Source: Pseudomonadota bacterium
Lineage (GTDB): Bacteria > Pseudomonadota > Gammaproteobacteria > Xanthomonadales > Xanthomonadaceae
Length of the DNA stretch: 64,000 bases
Reading direction: 5' to 3'
Assembly: GCA_023419315.1 (NCBI GenBank)
Contig: JAEZYE010000036.1
Location: forward strand, 36,349-100,348
Below, one piece after another: positions 1 through 8,069 of the stretch. The position numbers and the translations under genes are program-made. The number at the start of each line of letters is the position of its first letter. The first letter of the stretch is position 1. The notes below the pieces were generated by a model that had not been told where the DNA came from, did no database searches, and worked only from the letters and a program-made list of their open reading frames with translations.

Positions 1-890
1 CCGTAGTTGTAGGTCAGGCGATCGGCGCGGTAGTACTCGCCCGCGAACTGCTCGCAGGCGCCGGTCGGCGGCGCCAGGCGCTGGCCGGTGCCGGCATTGA
101 TGAGCGCCAGGCCCACCGTCGGACGGAAGCCGACCTTGCGCTGCTCCATGTTCCAGGACGAATACGGCGCATCATCCGAGTCATCCATTTCCGGACGATC
201 ACGGCCGAACAGCGGATCGCGCTTGTTGTACTGCAACGCGTAGGTGACGCTCCAGTTCTGTCCCGTCTTGCCGCCGGCCCACGAAAGATCCCAGGTATCG
301 CGGCCGCCTTCGGTGGACGAACCGCCGCGGATGCGGAATTCGTCACCGTCATAGTTCTGCCGGAGGATGACGTTGACCACGCCGGCGATGGCGTCGGAAC
401 CGTAGATCGCCGAAGCGCCGCCCGTCAGGATTTCCACGCGCTCGATGGCTGCGGCCGGAATGTTGCTGTAGTTGGAGAAATTGGTCTGCCCTTCGTACGG
501 CAGCGGGTAGTCGGCGACGCGGCGGCCGTTGACCAGCAGCAGCGTGCGGTTCGGCCCCATGCCGCGCAGGTTCAGGCCGCTCGCGTTGGGGGTGTGCGAA
601 CCCCAGGTCGAATCGGCTTCCACCGTGCCGGTGGCTTCGGTCAGCGTGGTCAGCACGTCGTAGACGGTGACGAAGCCTTCCTTCTTGATCTGATCGGCGG
701 TCAGGATATTGACCGGCGCCGGACCTTCGACTTCAGCGCGCTTGATGCGCGAGCCGGTGACCGTGACGGTGTCGAGCTGCTGGGTGGATCCGGTGTCGTT
801 TTCCTGCGCGGTCGCGGCCAGCGACGGTGCGAGCGCCATCAGGAGCGCGTGGGTGAGGAGTTTGCGGCGATAGCGGGTGGACTGAGCCAT
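1..890 (-). CDS. TonB-dependent receptor, N-terminal part
   Basis: This is the first ~296 codons of an outer-membrane TonB-dependent receptor that runs off the left edge of the window. The ATG at 888-890 is followed by a short signal peptide (hydrophobic stretch ending ATAQ near residue 29), a TVTVTGSRIKR segment typical of the start of the mature receptor, and a plug domain with the hallmarks GLNLRGMGPNRTLLLVNGRR and VEILTGGASAIYGSDAIAGV. Such receptors import bulky substrates such as glycans or siderophores using TonB energy. The genes upstream on the same strand (cutC, glycosylasparaginase, glucokinase) suggest a sugar-bearing substrate. It lies 322 bases downstream of cutC and probably has its own promoter in the dyad-rich gap. 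The substrate is inferred from context only; the family assignment is secure. Confidence 0.93.
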   Translation of the reverse strand, partial: MAQSTRYRRKLLTHALLMALAPSLAATAQENDTGSTQQLDTVTVTGSRIKRAEVEGPAPVNILTADQIKKEGFVTVYDVLTTLTEATGTVEADSTWGSHTPNASGLNLRGMGPNRTLLLVNGRRVADYPLPYEGQTNFSNYSNIPAAAIERVEILTGGASAIYGSDAIAGVVNVILRQNYDGDEFRIRGGSSTEGGRDTWDLSWAGGKTGQNWSVTYALQYNKRDPLFGRDRPEMDDSDDAPYSSWNMEQRKVGFRPTVGLALINAGTGQRLAPPTGACEQFAGEYYRADRLTYNY

Positions 891-1212
891 TGGCTGTACT
901 CGATGGATTTGGGTGGTTGAGGACAACGTGTGCGGAGCATTTGGTTCGATCTAAAACCGAGGACGTTTCAATCGGTCCAAACCCGATCGCCGCCTCACCT
1001 GAATCGATTCAAATAGACCACGGCTGAATCACGAATTGCATCCCGCATTGCAGCAAGGCTGCAATCGAAGCGATTTGAATCGAGATAAATCAACCGAATC
1101 AATCGGTTGCGCTGACACCCGAATCCCGGGATCCACGGTTCCATGACCGTGTCATGACCAAAGTGCGCAAATCGACGTTCAGGTGGGTGAGCGTCCAGCC
1201 CATCGCAACCGC
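891..1212 (-). promoter_or_regulatory. Dyad-rich region upstream of the TonB receptor
   Basis: This 322-base stretch between the cutC stop and the receptor start holds no convincing ORF. It is richer in A and T than its neighbours and carries several perfect inverted repeats. These are CATGAC-N3-GTCATG at 1142-1156, CAACCGA-N5-TCGGTTG at 1091-1109, ATTGCAGC-N3-GCTGCAAT at 1047-1065 and the 10-base palindrome GAATCGATTC at 1001-1010. Further AACCG/CGGTT half sites lie at 943-985. I read it as the promoter and operator region of the receptor gene, probably for a LacI- or GntR-type sugar regulator. No clear -35/-10 pair could be chosen, and the regulator is not in the window. Confidence 0.5.
1091..1109 (-). 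promoter_or_regulatory. Putative LacI-type operator
   Basis: The 19-base element reads CAACCGA-N5-TCGGTTG, with both 7-base arms perfectly complementary. Size, near-perfect symmetry and a CG-containing core resemble operators of LacI-family sugar repressors that often control TonB receptors in xanthomonads. It sits about 200 bases upstream of the receptor ATG, so the promoter itself may lie next to it or further downstream. The regulator family is an inference from symmetry. Confidence 0.4.
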
Positions 1213-1953
1213 TCAACCCGCGGCGCGGTCCAGTGCGTCGCGCAGACGCCGGACCTGTGCCGCATCGCTTTGCAGCCAGTCCGCCTCCAGTCCCGCGACG
1301 GAACGCTGCTGCTGCATCGGCGACACGCGGCGGGCCTTGGCCGAAGCATGTACCTCGCAGACACCGCTCGCTTCGACGAGCGTGCGGACGTTGTCGGCGG
1401 TGACACCGGCACCGGCCATCACCGCAATGCGGCCCGCCGATTGCAGCACCGCCCGCCGGATCGCATCCGCGCCCTGCCCGGCCGAATCCGCAGCGCCCGA
1501 CGTGAGCACGCGCTCGCAGCCCAGCGACACGATGTCCTCCAGCGATTTCACCGGATCGCGCGCCACATCGAACGCGCGATGGAACGTGATGCCCATGCCT
1601 GCGGCCGCAGCAACCAGTTCGCGGCACAGCGGCAAGTCGATCCCGCCATCCGCATCGAGCGCCCCGATCACCACGCCATCGCATCCCAACTGCCTGCACA
1701 GCGCGATGTCGCGCAGCATCACGTCCGTTTCCAGCGCGTCATACACGAAGTCGCCGGCACGCGGCCGAATCAGCACGTACAGCGGGATGCGCAGGCGATC
1801 ACGCGCGAGCGCCAGCGTTCCGCAGGACGGCGTACAACCGCCTTCGCCGAGGTTTTCGCACAGTTCGACGCGATCCGCGCCGCCTTCCTGCGCGGCCAGC
1901 GCCGAGCCCAGCGAATTGGCTGCGATCTCCAGTTTCAACCGCATGCCGCTCAC
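1213..1953 (-). CDS. cutC: CutC-family TIM-barrel protein
   Basis: The 246-residue protein matches the CutC family along its length, including LEIAANSLGSALAAQEGGAD near the N-terminus, RVELCENLGEGGCTPS, IRPRAGDF and MITFHRAFD-like strands of a TIM barrel. CutC was named for copper homeostasis in E. coli, but its biochemical role is unsettled. The reading starts at GTG 1953, which overlaps the stop of the upstream asparaginase gene as GTGA and so suggests translational coupling. An ATG at 1944 gives a 243-residue form that matches the family start better. It is the last gene of a glk-asparaginase-cutC operon. That setting argues for a sugar-related role rather than copper, although a copper operon lies nearby on the other strand. 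Confidence 0.88.
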   Translation of the reverse strand: MSGMRLKLEIAANSLGSALAAQEGGADRVELCENLGEGGCTPSCGTLALARDRLRIPLYVLIRPRAGDFVYDALETDVMLRDIALCRQLGCDGVVIGALDADGGIDLPLCRELVAAAAGMGITFHRAFDVARDPVKSLEDIVSLGCERVLTSGAADSAGQGADAIRRAVLQSAGRIAVMAGAGVTADNVRTLVEASGVCEVHASAKARRVSPMQQQRSVAGLEADWLQSDAAQVRRLRDALDRAAG

Positions 1954-2954
1954 GACTGGGTGCTTTTGTAGATCGACGCCGAATCGCGCAGATCATCCTG
2001 CTTGCCTGCGTCGCATACGGCGTACACGAAGCCGCGATGCAGTGCGAATGCGCCGACCTCGCCGTGCTTGTTCAACGCGAGGAAGCACACCTGCAATTGC
2101 CTGCTGGCCTCCGGCCGCTTGCGCACGAGGCGATCGATCGCTTCCCGGCAGGCGTCCATCGGCGAACGTCCCTGGCGCATCAGTTCGACGACGAGGAAGC
2201 TGGCCGCATTGCGGATCATTTCCTCGCCGACGCCGGATGCGGTGGCCGCGCCGACGTCGTTGTCGACGTAGAGGCCGGCGCCGATGATCGGGCTGTCACC
2301 GACGCGGCCGTGCATCTTCCAGGCCATGCCGCTGGTCGTGCACGCGCCGGCCAGCTTGCCCTGCGCGTCGATGGCGAGCATGCCCAGTGTGTCGTGGTTG
2401 TCGCGATTGCCGGGCCGCGCACGACGCTCGGCGTTGATCTCCGGCCGGTACTCGGACGTCTTCAACCAATCGCGCCACGCTTTTTCGGCTTCCGGGGTCA
2501 GCAGGCGCTCGCGCGGGAAACCCTGCGCGACCGCGAACTGCTGCGCGCCTTCGCCGACCAGCATCACGTGCTGCGTTTTTTCCATCACCCGCCGTGCGAC
2601 CGAAACCGGATGCAGGATGTCCTGCAGGGCCGCGACCGAACCGCAACGCCCGTCGCCGTCCATGATGCTCGCGTCGAGCGTCAGCACGCCGTCGCGATCC
2701 GGATTGCCGCAGCGGCCCACGGTCGGATTGCACAGTTCGCTCTCGGCCCAGCGCGCACCGGCTTCGACTGCGTCGAGCGCAGCGCCGCCACGTTCCAGCA
2801 CCGACCACGCGGCGCGGTTGGCGGGCACGCCGAAATCCCAGGTGGAGACGACGCGGGCGCCCACGCTGCGTTCAGCGGCGCGCGCAATCGGAGGCAGCGC
2901 CCATGCGCTTCCGGCCAGCAAGCCCGCCTTGATGAAGCCACGACGATCCGTCAT
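1950..2954 (-). CDS. N4-(beta-N-acetylglucosaminyl)-L-asparaginase, Tat-exported
   Basis: This 334-residue member of the N-terminal-nucleophile asparaginase family cleaves the bond between GlcNAc and asparagine in glycoprotein fragments. The diagnostic autocleavage motif NHDTLGMLAID is present, so Thr of HDT becomes the nucleophile after self-processing. Further downstream, GRVGDSPIIGAGLYVDN matches the substrate-binding part of the glycosylasparaginase group. The N-terminus (TDRRGFIKAG followed by a hydrophobic stretch and AAE) looks like a Tat signal, so the enzyme is probably periplasmic. ATG 2954 follows GAGGGG with good spacing; a GTG lies one codon earlier. It overlaps cutC by four bases and follows glk after 44 bases. 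With the TonB receptor it suggests use of N-linked glycoprotein glycans. Confidence 0.9.
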   Translation of the reverse strand: MTDRRGFIKAGLLAGSAWALPPIARAAERSVGARVVSTWDFGVPANRAAWSVLERGGAALDAVEAGARWAESELCNPTVGRCGNPDRDGVLTLDASIMDGDGRCGSVAALQDILHPVSVARRVMEKTQHVMLVGEGAQQFAVAQGFPRERLLTPEAEKAWRDWLKTSEYRPEINAERRARPGNRDNHDTLGMLAIDAQGKLAGACTTSGMAWKMHGRVGDSPIIGAGLYVDNDVGAATASGVGEEMIRNAASFLVVELMRQGRSPMDACREAIDRLVRKRPEASRQLQVCFLALNKHGEVGAFALHRGFVYAVCDAGKQDDLRDSASIYKSTQS

Positions 2955-2998
2955 CACGATTCCCCTCTGGAATGAAGCTCCGACGCGCCGTGTCGCGC

Positions 2999-4033
2999 TC
3001 AGGGCGCGTGTTGCTGGAACCAGGCCGCCGCGCCGACGATGCCGAGTTGACCATGATCGACGCGCCAGACCGGCACGTGCCGCACCACGTGGCCCAGCAC
3101 GCCCTTGTCGGAATAGCGCTCACGGAACGTGCGGCCGCGCAGGAAGGTTTCGACATGCGCGGAGATGCCGCCGGCCAGGTACACGGAACGCGCGCCGAAG
3201 GTGATCACCAGATCGCCGATCAGGCTGCCCAGCCAACCGCTGAACACCTCCAGCGTTTCCACCGCGATGGCGTCATCACCGGCATTCGCCGCGGCGATCA
3301 GTTGCTCCGGCGTCTGCCAGTGCGGGGTGGCGCCACGGATTTCGCACAGCGCGGGATAGAGGTTCATCAGTCCGTTGCCGGACAGCACGCGCTCGTTGTC
3401 CACGTGCGACCAGCGCTTGAGCAGCCGGTGCAATACCTGCAATTCGAGTTCGGTGCCCGCGGCCAGCGCGGCATGCCCCACTTCGCTCGCAAGCACGGGG
3501 CGTTCGCCGCCTTCGAAACGCAGCGCGGCGCCCAGGCCCGTGCCCGGCCCGATCACCAGCGCCGGCCACTGGAAGCGGTGTGCCGCGCCTTCTTCCGTCA
3601 GCGAAAGCAGGCCCTCCGGCGCGACGTGCGGAATCGCGAACGCTACCGCTTCGAAGTCGTTGATCAGTTGCAGGCTCGACAGCGACGCGGCTTCGCGCGT
3701 GCGCGCGATCGACACCGGCCACGGCAGGTTGGCATTGACGAGCGTGTCGCCATCGAGCACGCCGGCAATCGCGACGACCGCGTCTTCCAGTGGCGAAGTG
3801 GCTTCCTCGTCGATGAAGCGGCGCAGGATGGCCGCGAGGTCCGCGTGTTCGGCGCCTGCGTACTTGCGGTACGCCAGCACGTCCGGCGAACGCCCGGGGG
3901 CGATCACCACTTCCGCGATACGCGCGAAGGTGCCACCGACATCGGCGACGACAAGCCTGCGCGGAGCGGGTGAACCGGTTGCGATCATCGGGAGCTGGTC
4001 GGCCACGGCCGTGTACGGTACCGCAAGGTTCAC
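2999..4033 (-). CDS. glk: Glucokinase (Glk family)
   Basis: This 344-residue kinase phosphorylates glucose with ATP in the cytoplasm. Family signatures are the phosphate-binding start VVADVGGTFARI, LINDFEAVAFAIP containing the catalytic Asp, VIGPGTGLGAAL, and SEVGHAAL. It belongs to the bacterial Glk group (about 320 residues) and not to the ROK group, because no ROK zinc-cysteine motif is seen. The GTG at 4033 is preceded by GAAGG seven bases upstream; an ATG at 3988 would remove a poorly conserved N-terminal tail. It is the first gene of the operon with the glycosylasparaginase and cutC, so it likely handles glucose released from imported glycans. Its promoter must lie in 4034-4233, shared divergently with the copper operon. 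Confidence 0.93.
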   Translation of the reverse strand: MNLAVPYTAVADQLPMIATGSPAPRRLVVADVGGTFARIAEVVIAPGRSPDVLAYRKYAGAEHADLAAILRRFIDEEATSPLEDAVVAIAGVLDGDTLVNANLPWPVSIARTREAASLSSLQLINDFEAVAFAIPHVAPEGLLSLTEEGAAHRFQWPALVIGPGTGLGAALRFEGGERPVLASEVGHAALAAGTELELQVLHRLLKRWSHVDNERVLSGNGLMNLYPALCEIRGATPHWQTPEQLIAAANAGDDAIAVETLEVFSGWLGSLIGDLVITFGARSVYLAGGISAHVETFLRGRTFRERYSDKGVLGHVVRHVPVWRVDHGQLGIVGAAAWFQQHAP

Positions 4034-4233
4034 TTGTCCGCCTTCAACGACGTCTGTCGAAAAACCCGGCGATTTTCAGCGATTGGCGGGCGCTTTCCTA
4101 GCGCCCGATTCCATACCAGTGCGTACTCGGCGCTTGCCTTGGACCCGGGTTCAGGGATTAGGGTGGCGCTCGCACCGCGTACGCGCTCGTCGCGCTCGCG
4201 CGCAATGAATCCCCCGGAAGCTAGAATGCCGCC
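4034..4233. promoter_or_regulatory. Divergent region between glk and copL
   Basis: This 200-base gap separates the minus-strand glycan operon from the plus-strand copper operon. It contains an 8-base perfect inverted repeat CGGGCGCT-N5-AGCGCCCG at 4087-4107. On the plus strand TAGAAT at 4222-4227 could be a -10 element. If so, transcription would begin about seven bases later, at the A of the copL ATG (4234), giving a leaderless message. No matching -35 is visible, so the element could need an activator or be chance. No clear glk promoter was identified. Confidence 0.35.
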
Positions 4234-4617
4234 ATGTCGCTGTCCTCGCTCGTCTCGCGCCTGCTGTTGATCGCGTTGCTGGTCCTCGCTTCGGCGGGCA
4301 GCGCGTTTTCCGGCGTGCGGATCGCGCTGGAAGAAGCCACCGCCCGCGTCGCGGCGGCCGCTACCGAGGTTCCCCCCTGCCACGGCGCGACATCGGCTTC
4401 TTCCGACACCGCACACGGCCAGCCGCAGGCGCCGGTCGCGTCTGATTGCTGCAAGGTCGGCCACTGCGATGGCGTCTGCCTGCAGGCCCTGCCCGCTTTG
4501 CCCGCGCTGATCGCCACGGCTTCGGCGCCGATTCCCGGCCCGCCCGGCATCAACGGCGAAGACGCCCCCCATCCCGCGCCGTTGCTGGATCGACCGCAGC
4601 GACCGCCCATCGCCTGA
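4234..4617 (+). CDS. copL: CopL-like metal-binding regulatory protein
   Basis: The 127-residue protein has a signal-like hydrophobic N-terminus (residues 5-25), then a middle part with clustered possible metal ligands: PPCHGATS around residues 48-55 and SDCCKVGHCDGVC around 70-82. The C-terminus is proline- and alanine-rich. In Xanthomonas, CopL is the small cysteine/histidine protein encoded just ahead of copA and copB and needed for copper-induced expression of the operon; the layout here is the same. ATG 4234 is used; there is no good ribosome binding site in front of it, consistent with a leaderless transcript. Family membership rests on size, cysteine pattern and position, since CopL proteins diverge strongly in sequence. 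Confidence 0.8.
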   Translation: MSLSSLVSRLLLIALLVLASAGSAFSGVRIALEEATARVAAAATEVPPCHGATSASSDTAHGQPQAPVASDCCKVGHCDGVCLQALPALPALIATASAPIPGPPGINGEDAPHPAPLLDRPQRPPIA

Positions 4618-4729
4618 AACGACCGGCCCGGACGCATGGCGTCCGCGCAGCCCGTCCGCCCGCGCTGATGTCGCGGCGTTGATTGCGTGCCTGACACGGC
4701 CGCACGTTTCCCGCTTTCCCGGAGTCCGC

Positions 4730-6523
4730 ATGTCTTTCCGTTCTTCCGACCGGCCGCCCCCGCTCGCCGGCTTCCCGCTGTCACGACGCCGTTTCGTCAC
4801 CGGCGCCGCGCTGGGCGGCGTTGCCGCCGGACTCGGCCTGCACCGCCTGCCCGCCTGGGCCGCCGAGTCCGCTTCCACTGCGCACGCACCGCCGGTGCTG
4901 ACCGCGACCGATCTCGATCTGGCGATTGGCGCATCGCCGGTGAACTTCACTGGCCGCATGCGTTCCGCCGTCACCGTCAATGGCAGCCTGCCGGCGCCCA
5001 TCCTGCGCTGGCGCGAAGGCGACACGGTCACCGTGCGCGTGCGCAACCGGTTGCTGGACGCACCGACTTCGATCCATTGGCACGGCATCCTGCTGCCGGC
5101 GAACATGGACGGCGTGCCCGGCATGAGCTTCGACGGCATCGCGCCCGGTGAAACCTGGCAGTACCGCTTCCAACTGCGGCAGTCCGGCACCTACTGGTAC
5201 CACAGCCATTCGATGTTCCAGGAACAGAGCGGGCTGTATGGCGCCTTGATCATCGATCCACGCGAACCTGCGCCGTATACGTTCGATCGCGAACACGTCG
5301 TGCTGCTTTCCGACTGGACCGATCTGGATCCGGCCGCGCTGTACCGGCGCATGAAGAAGATGCCGATGCACGACAACACCTACCAGCGCACGGTCGGCGA
5401 CTTCGTGCGCGATGTGCGGCGCGACGGCTGGTCGGCGACGCTGGCCGACCGCGGCATGTGGGGCCGCATGCGGATGACGCCCAGCGATCTTTCCGACATC
5501 AACGCGCACACCTACACCTACCTCATCAACGGGCACACGCCGGACGGCAACTGGACCGGACTGTTCAAGCCCGGCGAACGCGTGCTGCTGCGCTTCATCA
5601 ACGGCGCGGCGATGACGTACTTCGATGTCCGCATCCCCGGACTGAAGATGACCGTCGTGGCCGCCGACGGCCAGTACATCCATCCGATCACCGTCGATGA
5701 ATTCCGCATCGCCACGGCGGAGACCTTCGACGTGATCGTCGAACCGCAGGGACAGGACGCCTTCACCGTGTTCGCGCAGGACATGGGACGCACCGGCTAC
5801 GCACGCGCCACGCTGGCGGTGCGCGACGGCCTGCAGGCGCCGGTGCCCGCGAATGATCCGCGGCCCCTGCTGACGATGACCGACATGGGCCACGAGATGG
5901 GCGGCAAGCATGCCGGCAGGGAAGGCGGCTGCGGCGCCGACATGGGCGAAGGCGGTTGTGGCGCGCACATGCACCACGGCGCGACGAACGCCGCGCAAAC
6001 GCCGAACCACGCGCCGAGCGAAGCCGGCAATCCGCTGATCGACATGCAGACCTCGGCCACGTCACCGCGCCTGGATGATCCGGGCATCGGCCTGCGCGAC
6101 AACGGTCGCACCGTGCTGCGTTACGACGACATGCACAGCCTGTTCGAGGATCCGGACGGCCGCGAGCCGAACCGCGACATCGAACTGCATCTCACCGGGC
6201 ACATGGAGAAATTCGCGTGGTCGTTCGACGGCGTGCCGTTCGTGTCCGCCGAACCGTTGTGGATGAACTACGGCGAACGCCTGCGCATCGTGCTGGTCAA
6301 CGACACGATGATGACGCACCCGATCCACCTGCACGGCATGTGGAGCGATCTGGAAAGCGAAGACGGCCGCTTCCAGCTGCGCAAGCACACCGTCGACATG
6401 CCGCCCGGCACGCGACGCAGCTACCGCGTGCGCGCCGATGCGCTCGGCCGCTGGGCGTTCCACTGCCATCTGATGTACCACATGGAAGGCGGCATGATGC
6501 GCGAAGTGAGGGTCGAAGAATGA
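4730..6523 (+). CDS. copA: CopA copper-resistance multicopper oxidase
   Basis: This 597-residue periplasmic multicopper oxidase probably oxidises or sequesters Cu(I). A Tat signal is seen at residues 18-45 (SRRRFVTGAALGG). All four copper-ligand motifs are present: IHWHG, YWYHSHS, HPIHLHG, and FHCHLMYHMEGGM at the C-terminus with the type 1 Cys-His. A Met/His/Cys-rich insert (roughly residues 380-430, with MGHEMGGK and MHHG) resembles the extra copper-binding loops of CopA/PcoA. ATG 4730 follows GGAG at 4721; the frame stays open upstream to 4679 but without a ribosome binding site. It overlaps copB as ATGA and follows copL after 112 bases. This is the periplasmic CopA, not the ATPase of the same name. 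Confidence 0.97.
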   Translation: MSFRSSDRPPPLAGFPLSRRRFVTGAALGGVAAGLGLHRLPAWAAESASTAHAPPVLTATDLDLAIGASPVNFTGRMRSAVTVNGSLPAPILRWREGDTVTVRVRNRLLDAPTSIHWHGILLPANMDGVPGMSFDGIAPGETWQYRFQLRQSGTYWYHSHSMFQEQSGLYGALIIDPREPAPYTFDREHVVLLSDWTDLDPAALYRRMKKMPMHDNTYQRTVGDFVRDVRRDGWSATLADRGMWGRMRMTPSDLSDINAHTYTYLINGHTPDGNWTGLFKPGERVLLRFINGAAMTYFDVRIPGLKMTVVAADGQYIHPITVDEFRIATAETFDVIVEPQGQDAFTVFAQDMGRTGYARATLAVRDGLQAPVPANDPRPLLTMTDMGHEMGGKHAGREGGCGADMGEGGCGAHMHHGATNAAQTPNHAPSEAGNPLIDMQTSATSPRLDDPGIGLRDNGRTVLRYDDMHSLFEDPDGREPNRDIELHLTGHMEKFAWSFDGVPFVSAEPLWMNYGERLRIVLVNDTMMTHPIHLHGMWSDLESEDGRFQLRKHTVDMPPGTRRSYRVRADALGRWAFHCHLMYHMEGGMMREVRVEE

Positions 6524-7473
6524 AGCGCACTTCATTGACCCTGATCGCGCTGTCGATGTTCGCGGTGATGCCGCCGGCACGCGCGCAACATGACGACCAC
6601 GCCGCCTCGCCGGCGGTGACGCCGCAAGTCGATCCGCATGCGGGGCATGCCGCGCCGGCCACGACGCAACACGATCACGCGCCGGCCGAAAGGACGGCGC
6701 AGCACGACACGCATGCACATCACGCAACTGCGAGTGCGCCATCGGCCGTCGAGGCACCGCGCGAACCGATTCCGCCACTGACCGATGCGGATCGCGCGGC
6801 CGCATTCCCCGTGCTGCATCCGCACGCCATGGCGCATGGTGCGTCCACGCAGTTCTACGTCCTGTTCGATCGACTGGAAACCTGGGACGCCGATCCCGGC
6901 AGCGGCCAAGCCTGGGAAGCGAACGCATGGATTGGCGGCGACGTGAACCGCCTGTGGCTGCGCAGCGAAGGCGAGCGCGCGCACGGACATACCGAATCCG
7001 CGGATCTGGAAGCCCTGTACGGCCGCGCCATTTCGCCGTGGTGGGATGCCGTGGCGGGCGTGAAGCACACGTTCGTTCCGGATGCCGGTTCGCGCACGCA
7101 ACTGGCATTCGGCGTGCAGGGGCTGGCGCCGTACAAGTTCGAAATCTCCGCGACCGGCTATCTCGACGATAACGGTCGGTTGAGTGCGACCGCGGAAGCC
7201 GAATACGAGCTGCTGCTGACGAATCGGCTGATCCTGCAACCGCACGTCGAAGCGCATTGGGCCAGCCGCGAGGATGGCGAACTGAACGAAGGCGCCGGGC
7301 TGGTATCCGCCGAAGCCTCGCTGCGCCTGCGCTACGAGTTCACCCGGCGTTTCGCGCCCTACGTCGGCGTCAGCCATGAACGCCTGTTCGGCGACACGGC
7401 CGATGCGCACGCCTTCGCCGGTGAATCGCGTCGCGACACGCGGTTCGTCGCCGGCCTCCGTTTCTGGTTCTGA
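6520..7473 (+). CDS. copB: CopB outer-membrane copper-resistance protein
   Basis: The 317-residue protein has a signal peptide (ending ARAQ near residue 23). A histidine-rich segment follows (repeats of HDDH, HAGHA, QHDHA, HAHHA up to about residue 70). The CopB/PcoB beta-barrel domain then runs to the very end, finishing FVAGLRFWF as outer-membrane barrels do. Recognisable parts include HAMAHGASTQFYVLFDRLE, SEGERAHGHTE and the DNRLILQP-like segment TNRLILQPHVEA. CopB proteins bind copper at the outer membrane and work with CopA. The start overlaps the copA stop as ATGA, implying coupling. The histidine-rich tract varies among relatives in length and is probably the metal-loading region. Confidence 0.95.
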   Translation: MKRTSLTLIALSMFAVMPPARAQHDDHAASPAVTPQVDPHAGHAAPATTQHDHAPAERTAQHDTHAHHATASAPSAVEAPREPIPPLTDADRAAAFPVLHPHAMAHGASTQFYVLFDRLETWDADPGSGQAWEANAWIGGDVNRLWLRSEGERAHGHTESADLEALYGRAISPWWDAVAGVKHTFVPDAGSRTQLAFGVQGLAPYKFEISATGYLDDNGRLSATAEAEYELLLTNRLILQPHVEAHWASREDGELNEGAGLVSAEASLRLRYEFTRRFAPYVGVSHERLFGDTADAHAFAGESRRDTRFVAGLRFWF

Positions 7474-7483
7474 GGAGTTCACC

Positions 7484-7993
7484 ATGAACATTGCATTGCG
7501 ATTGTCCTGCTGGCTCGGCGTTGCGCTGCTGTCGGCCTGCTCGCCGGCCGACGCACCGTTGCCCGCCGCGAAGGCGAGCGTCATCGAAGCGGCGGCCTCA
7601 CCCGTGCCATCGCGCCTCGCCCCGCTGATCACCGTGCACAAGAGCCCCAGCTGTGGCTGCTGCCATGTGTGGGTGGAGCGGATGGAAGCCGCCGGTTTCC
7701 GGGTGAAGGTGCACGACCGCGATGACCTGGACGCGGTCAAGCAGTCACTCGGCGTGCCGCCGCGGATGGCGTCGTGCCATACGGCCGAGGTCGAGGGTTA
7801 CGTGCTGGAAGGTCACGTGCCGGCCGAAGACATCCAGCGCCTGCTCACGCAGAAGCCGGACGTGCGCGGTCTGGCCGTGCCCGGCATGCCGCGCGGATCG
7901 CCGGGCATGGAAATGCCCGACGGCACCCGCGATGCGTATTCGGTGATCGCGATCGGCCGCGACGGTTCTCTGAGCGAATACGCCCGCCACTGA
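7484..7993 (+). CDS. DUF411 metal-binding lipoprotein
   Basis: The 169-residue protein begins with a lipoprotein signal whose lipobox is LLSAC (Cys near residue 19). It then carries a DUF411 domain with the CGCC pair in SPSCGCCHVWVERMEAAGF, MASCHTAEVEGYVLEGHVPAEDI, and a Met-rich PGMPRGSPGMEMPDG segment. DUF411 proteins are found in copper and silver operons and are thought to bind metal in the periplasm; the thioredoxin-like CGCC could also carry out redox chemistry. A strong GAGGAG precedes ATG 7484, ten bases after copB, so it belongs to the copABL transcript. Its exact role is unknown. Confidence 0.9.
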   Translation: MNIALRLSCWLGVALLSACSPADAPLPAAKASVIEAAASPVPSRLAPLITVHKSPSCGCCHVWVERMEAAGFRVKVHDRDDLDAVKQSLGVPPRMASCHTAEVEGYVLEGHVPAEDIQRLLTQKPDVRGLAVPGMPRGSPGMEMPDGTRDAYSVIAIGRDGSLSEYARH

Positions 7994-8013
7994 TCGCCAG
8001 GTCGCGAGAAGCC

Positions 8014-8045
8014 TTGACTCTTGACCATGGTCCAGGGCGTAGCCT
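8014..8045 (+). promoter_or_regulatory. MerR-type metal promoter with 20-base spacer
   Basis: TTGACT (8014-8019) and TAGCCT (8040-8045) are separated by 20 bases, the over-long spacing that MerR-family activators correct by twisting DNA. The spacer contains the perfect palindrome GACCATGGTC (8023-8032) inside a weaker longer dyad (about 8018-8037), which would be the regulator's operator. The element lies 25 bases upstream of the merR-type gene at 8070, so regulator and ATPase are most likely autoregulated by the metal they handle. Confidence 0.85.
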
Positions 8046-8069
8046 GTCCTCGCACTTGAGGAGAACCGC

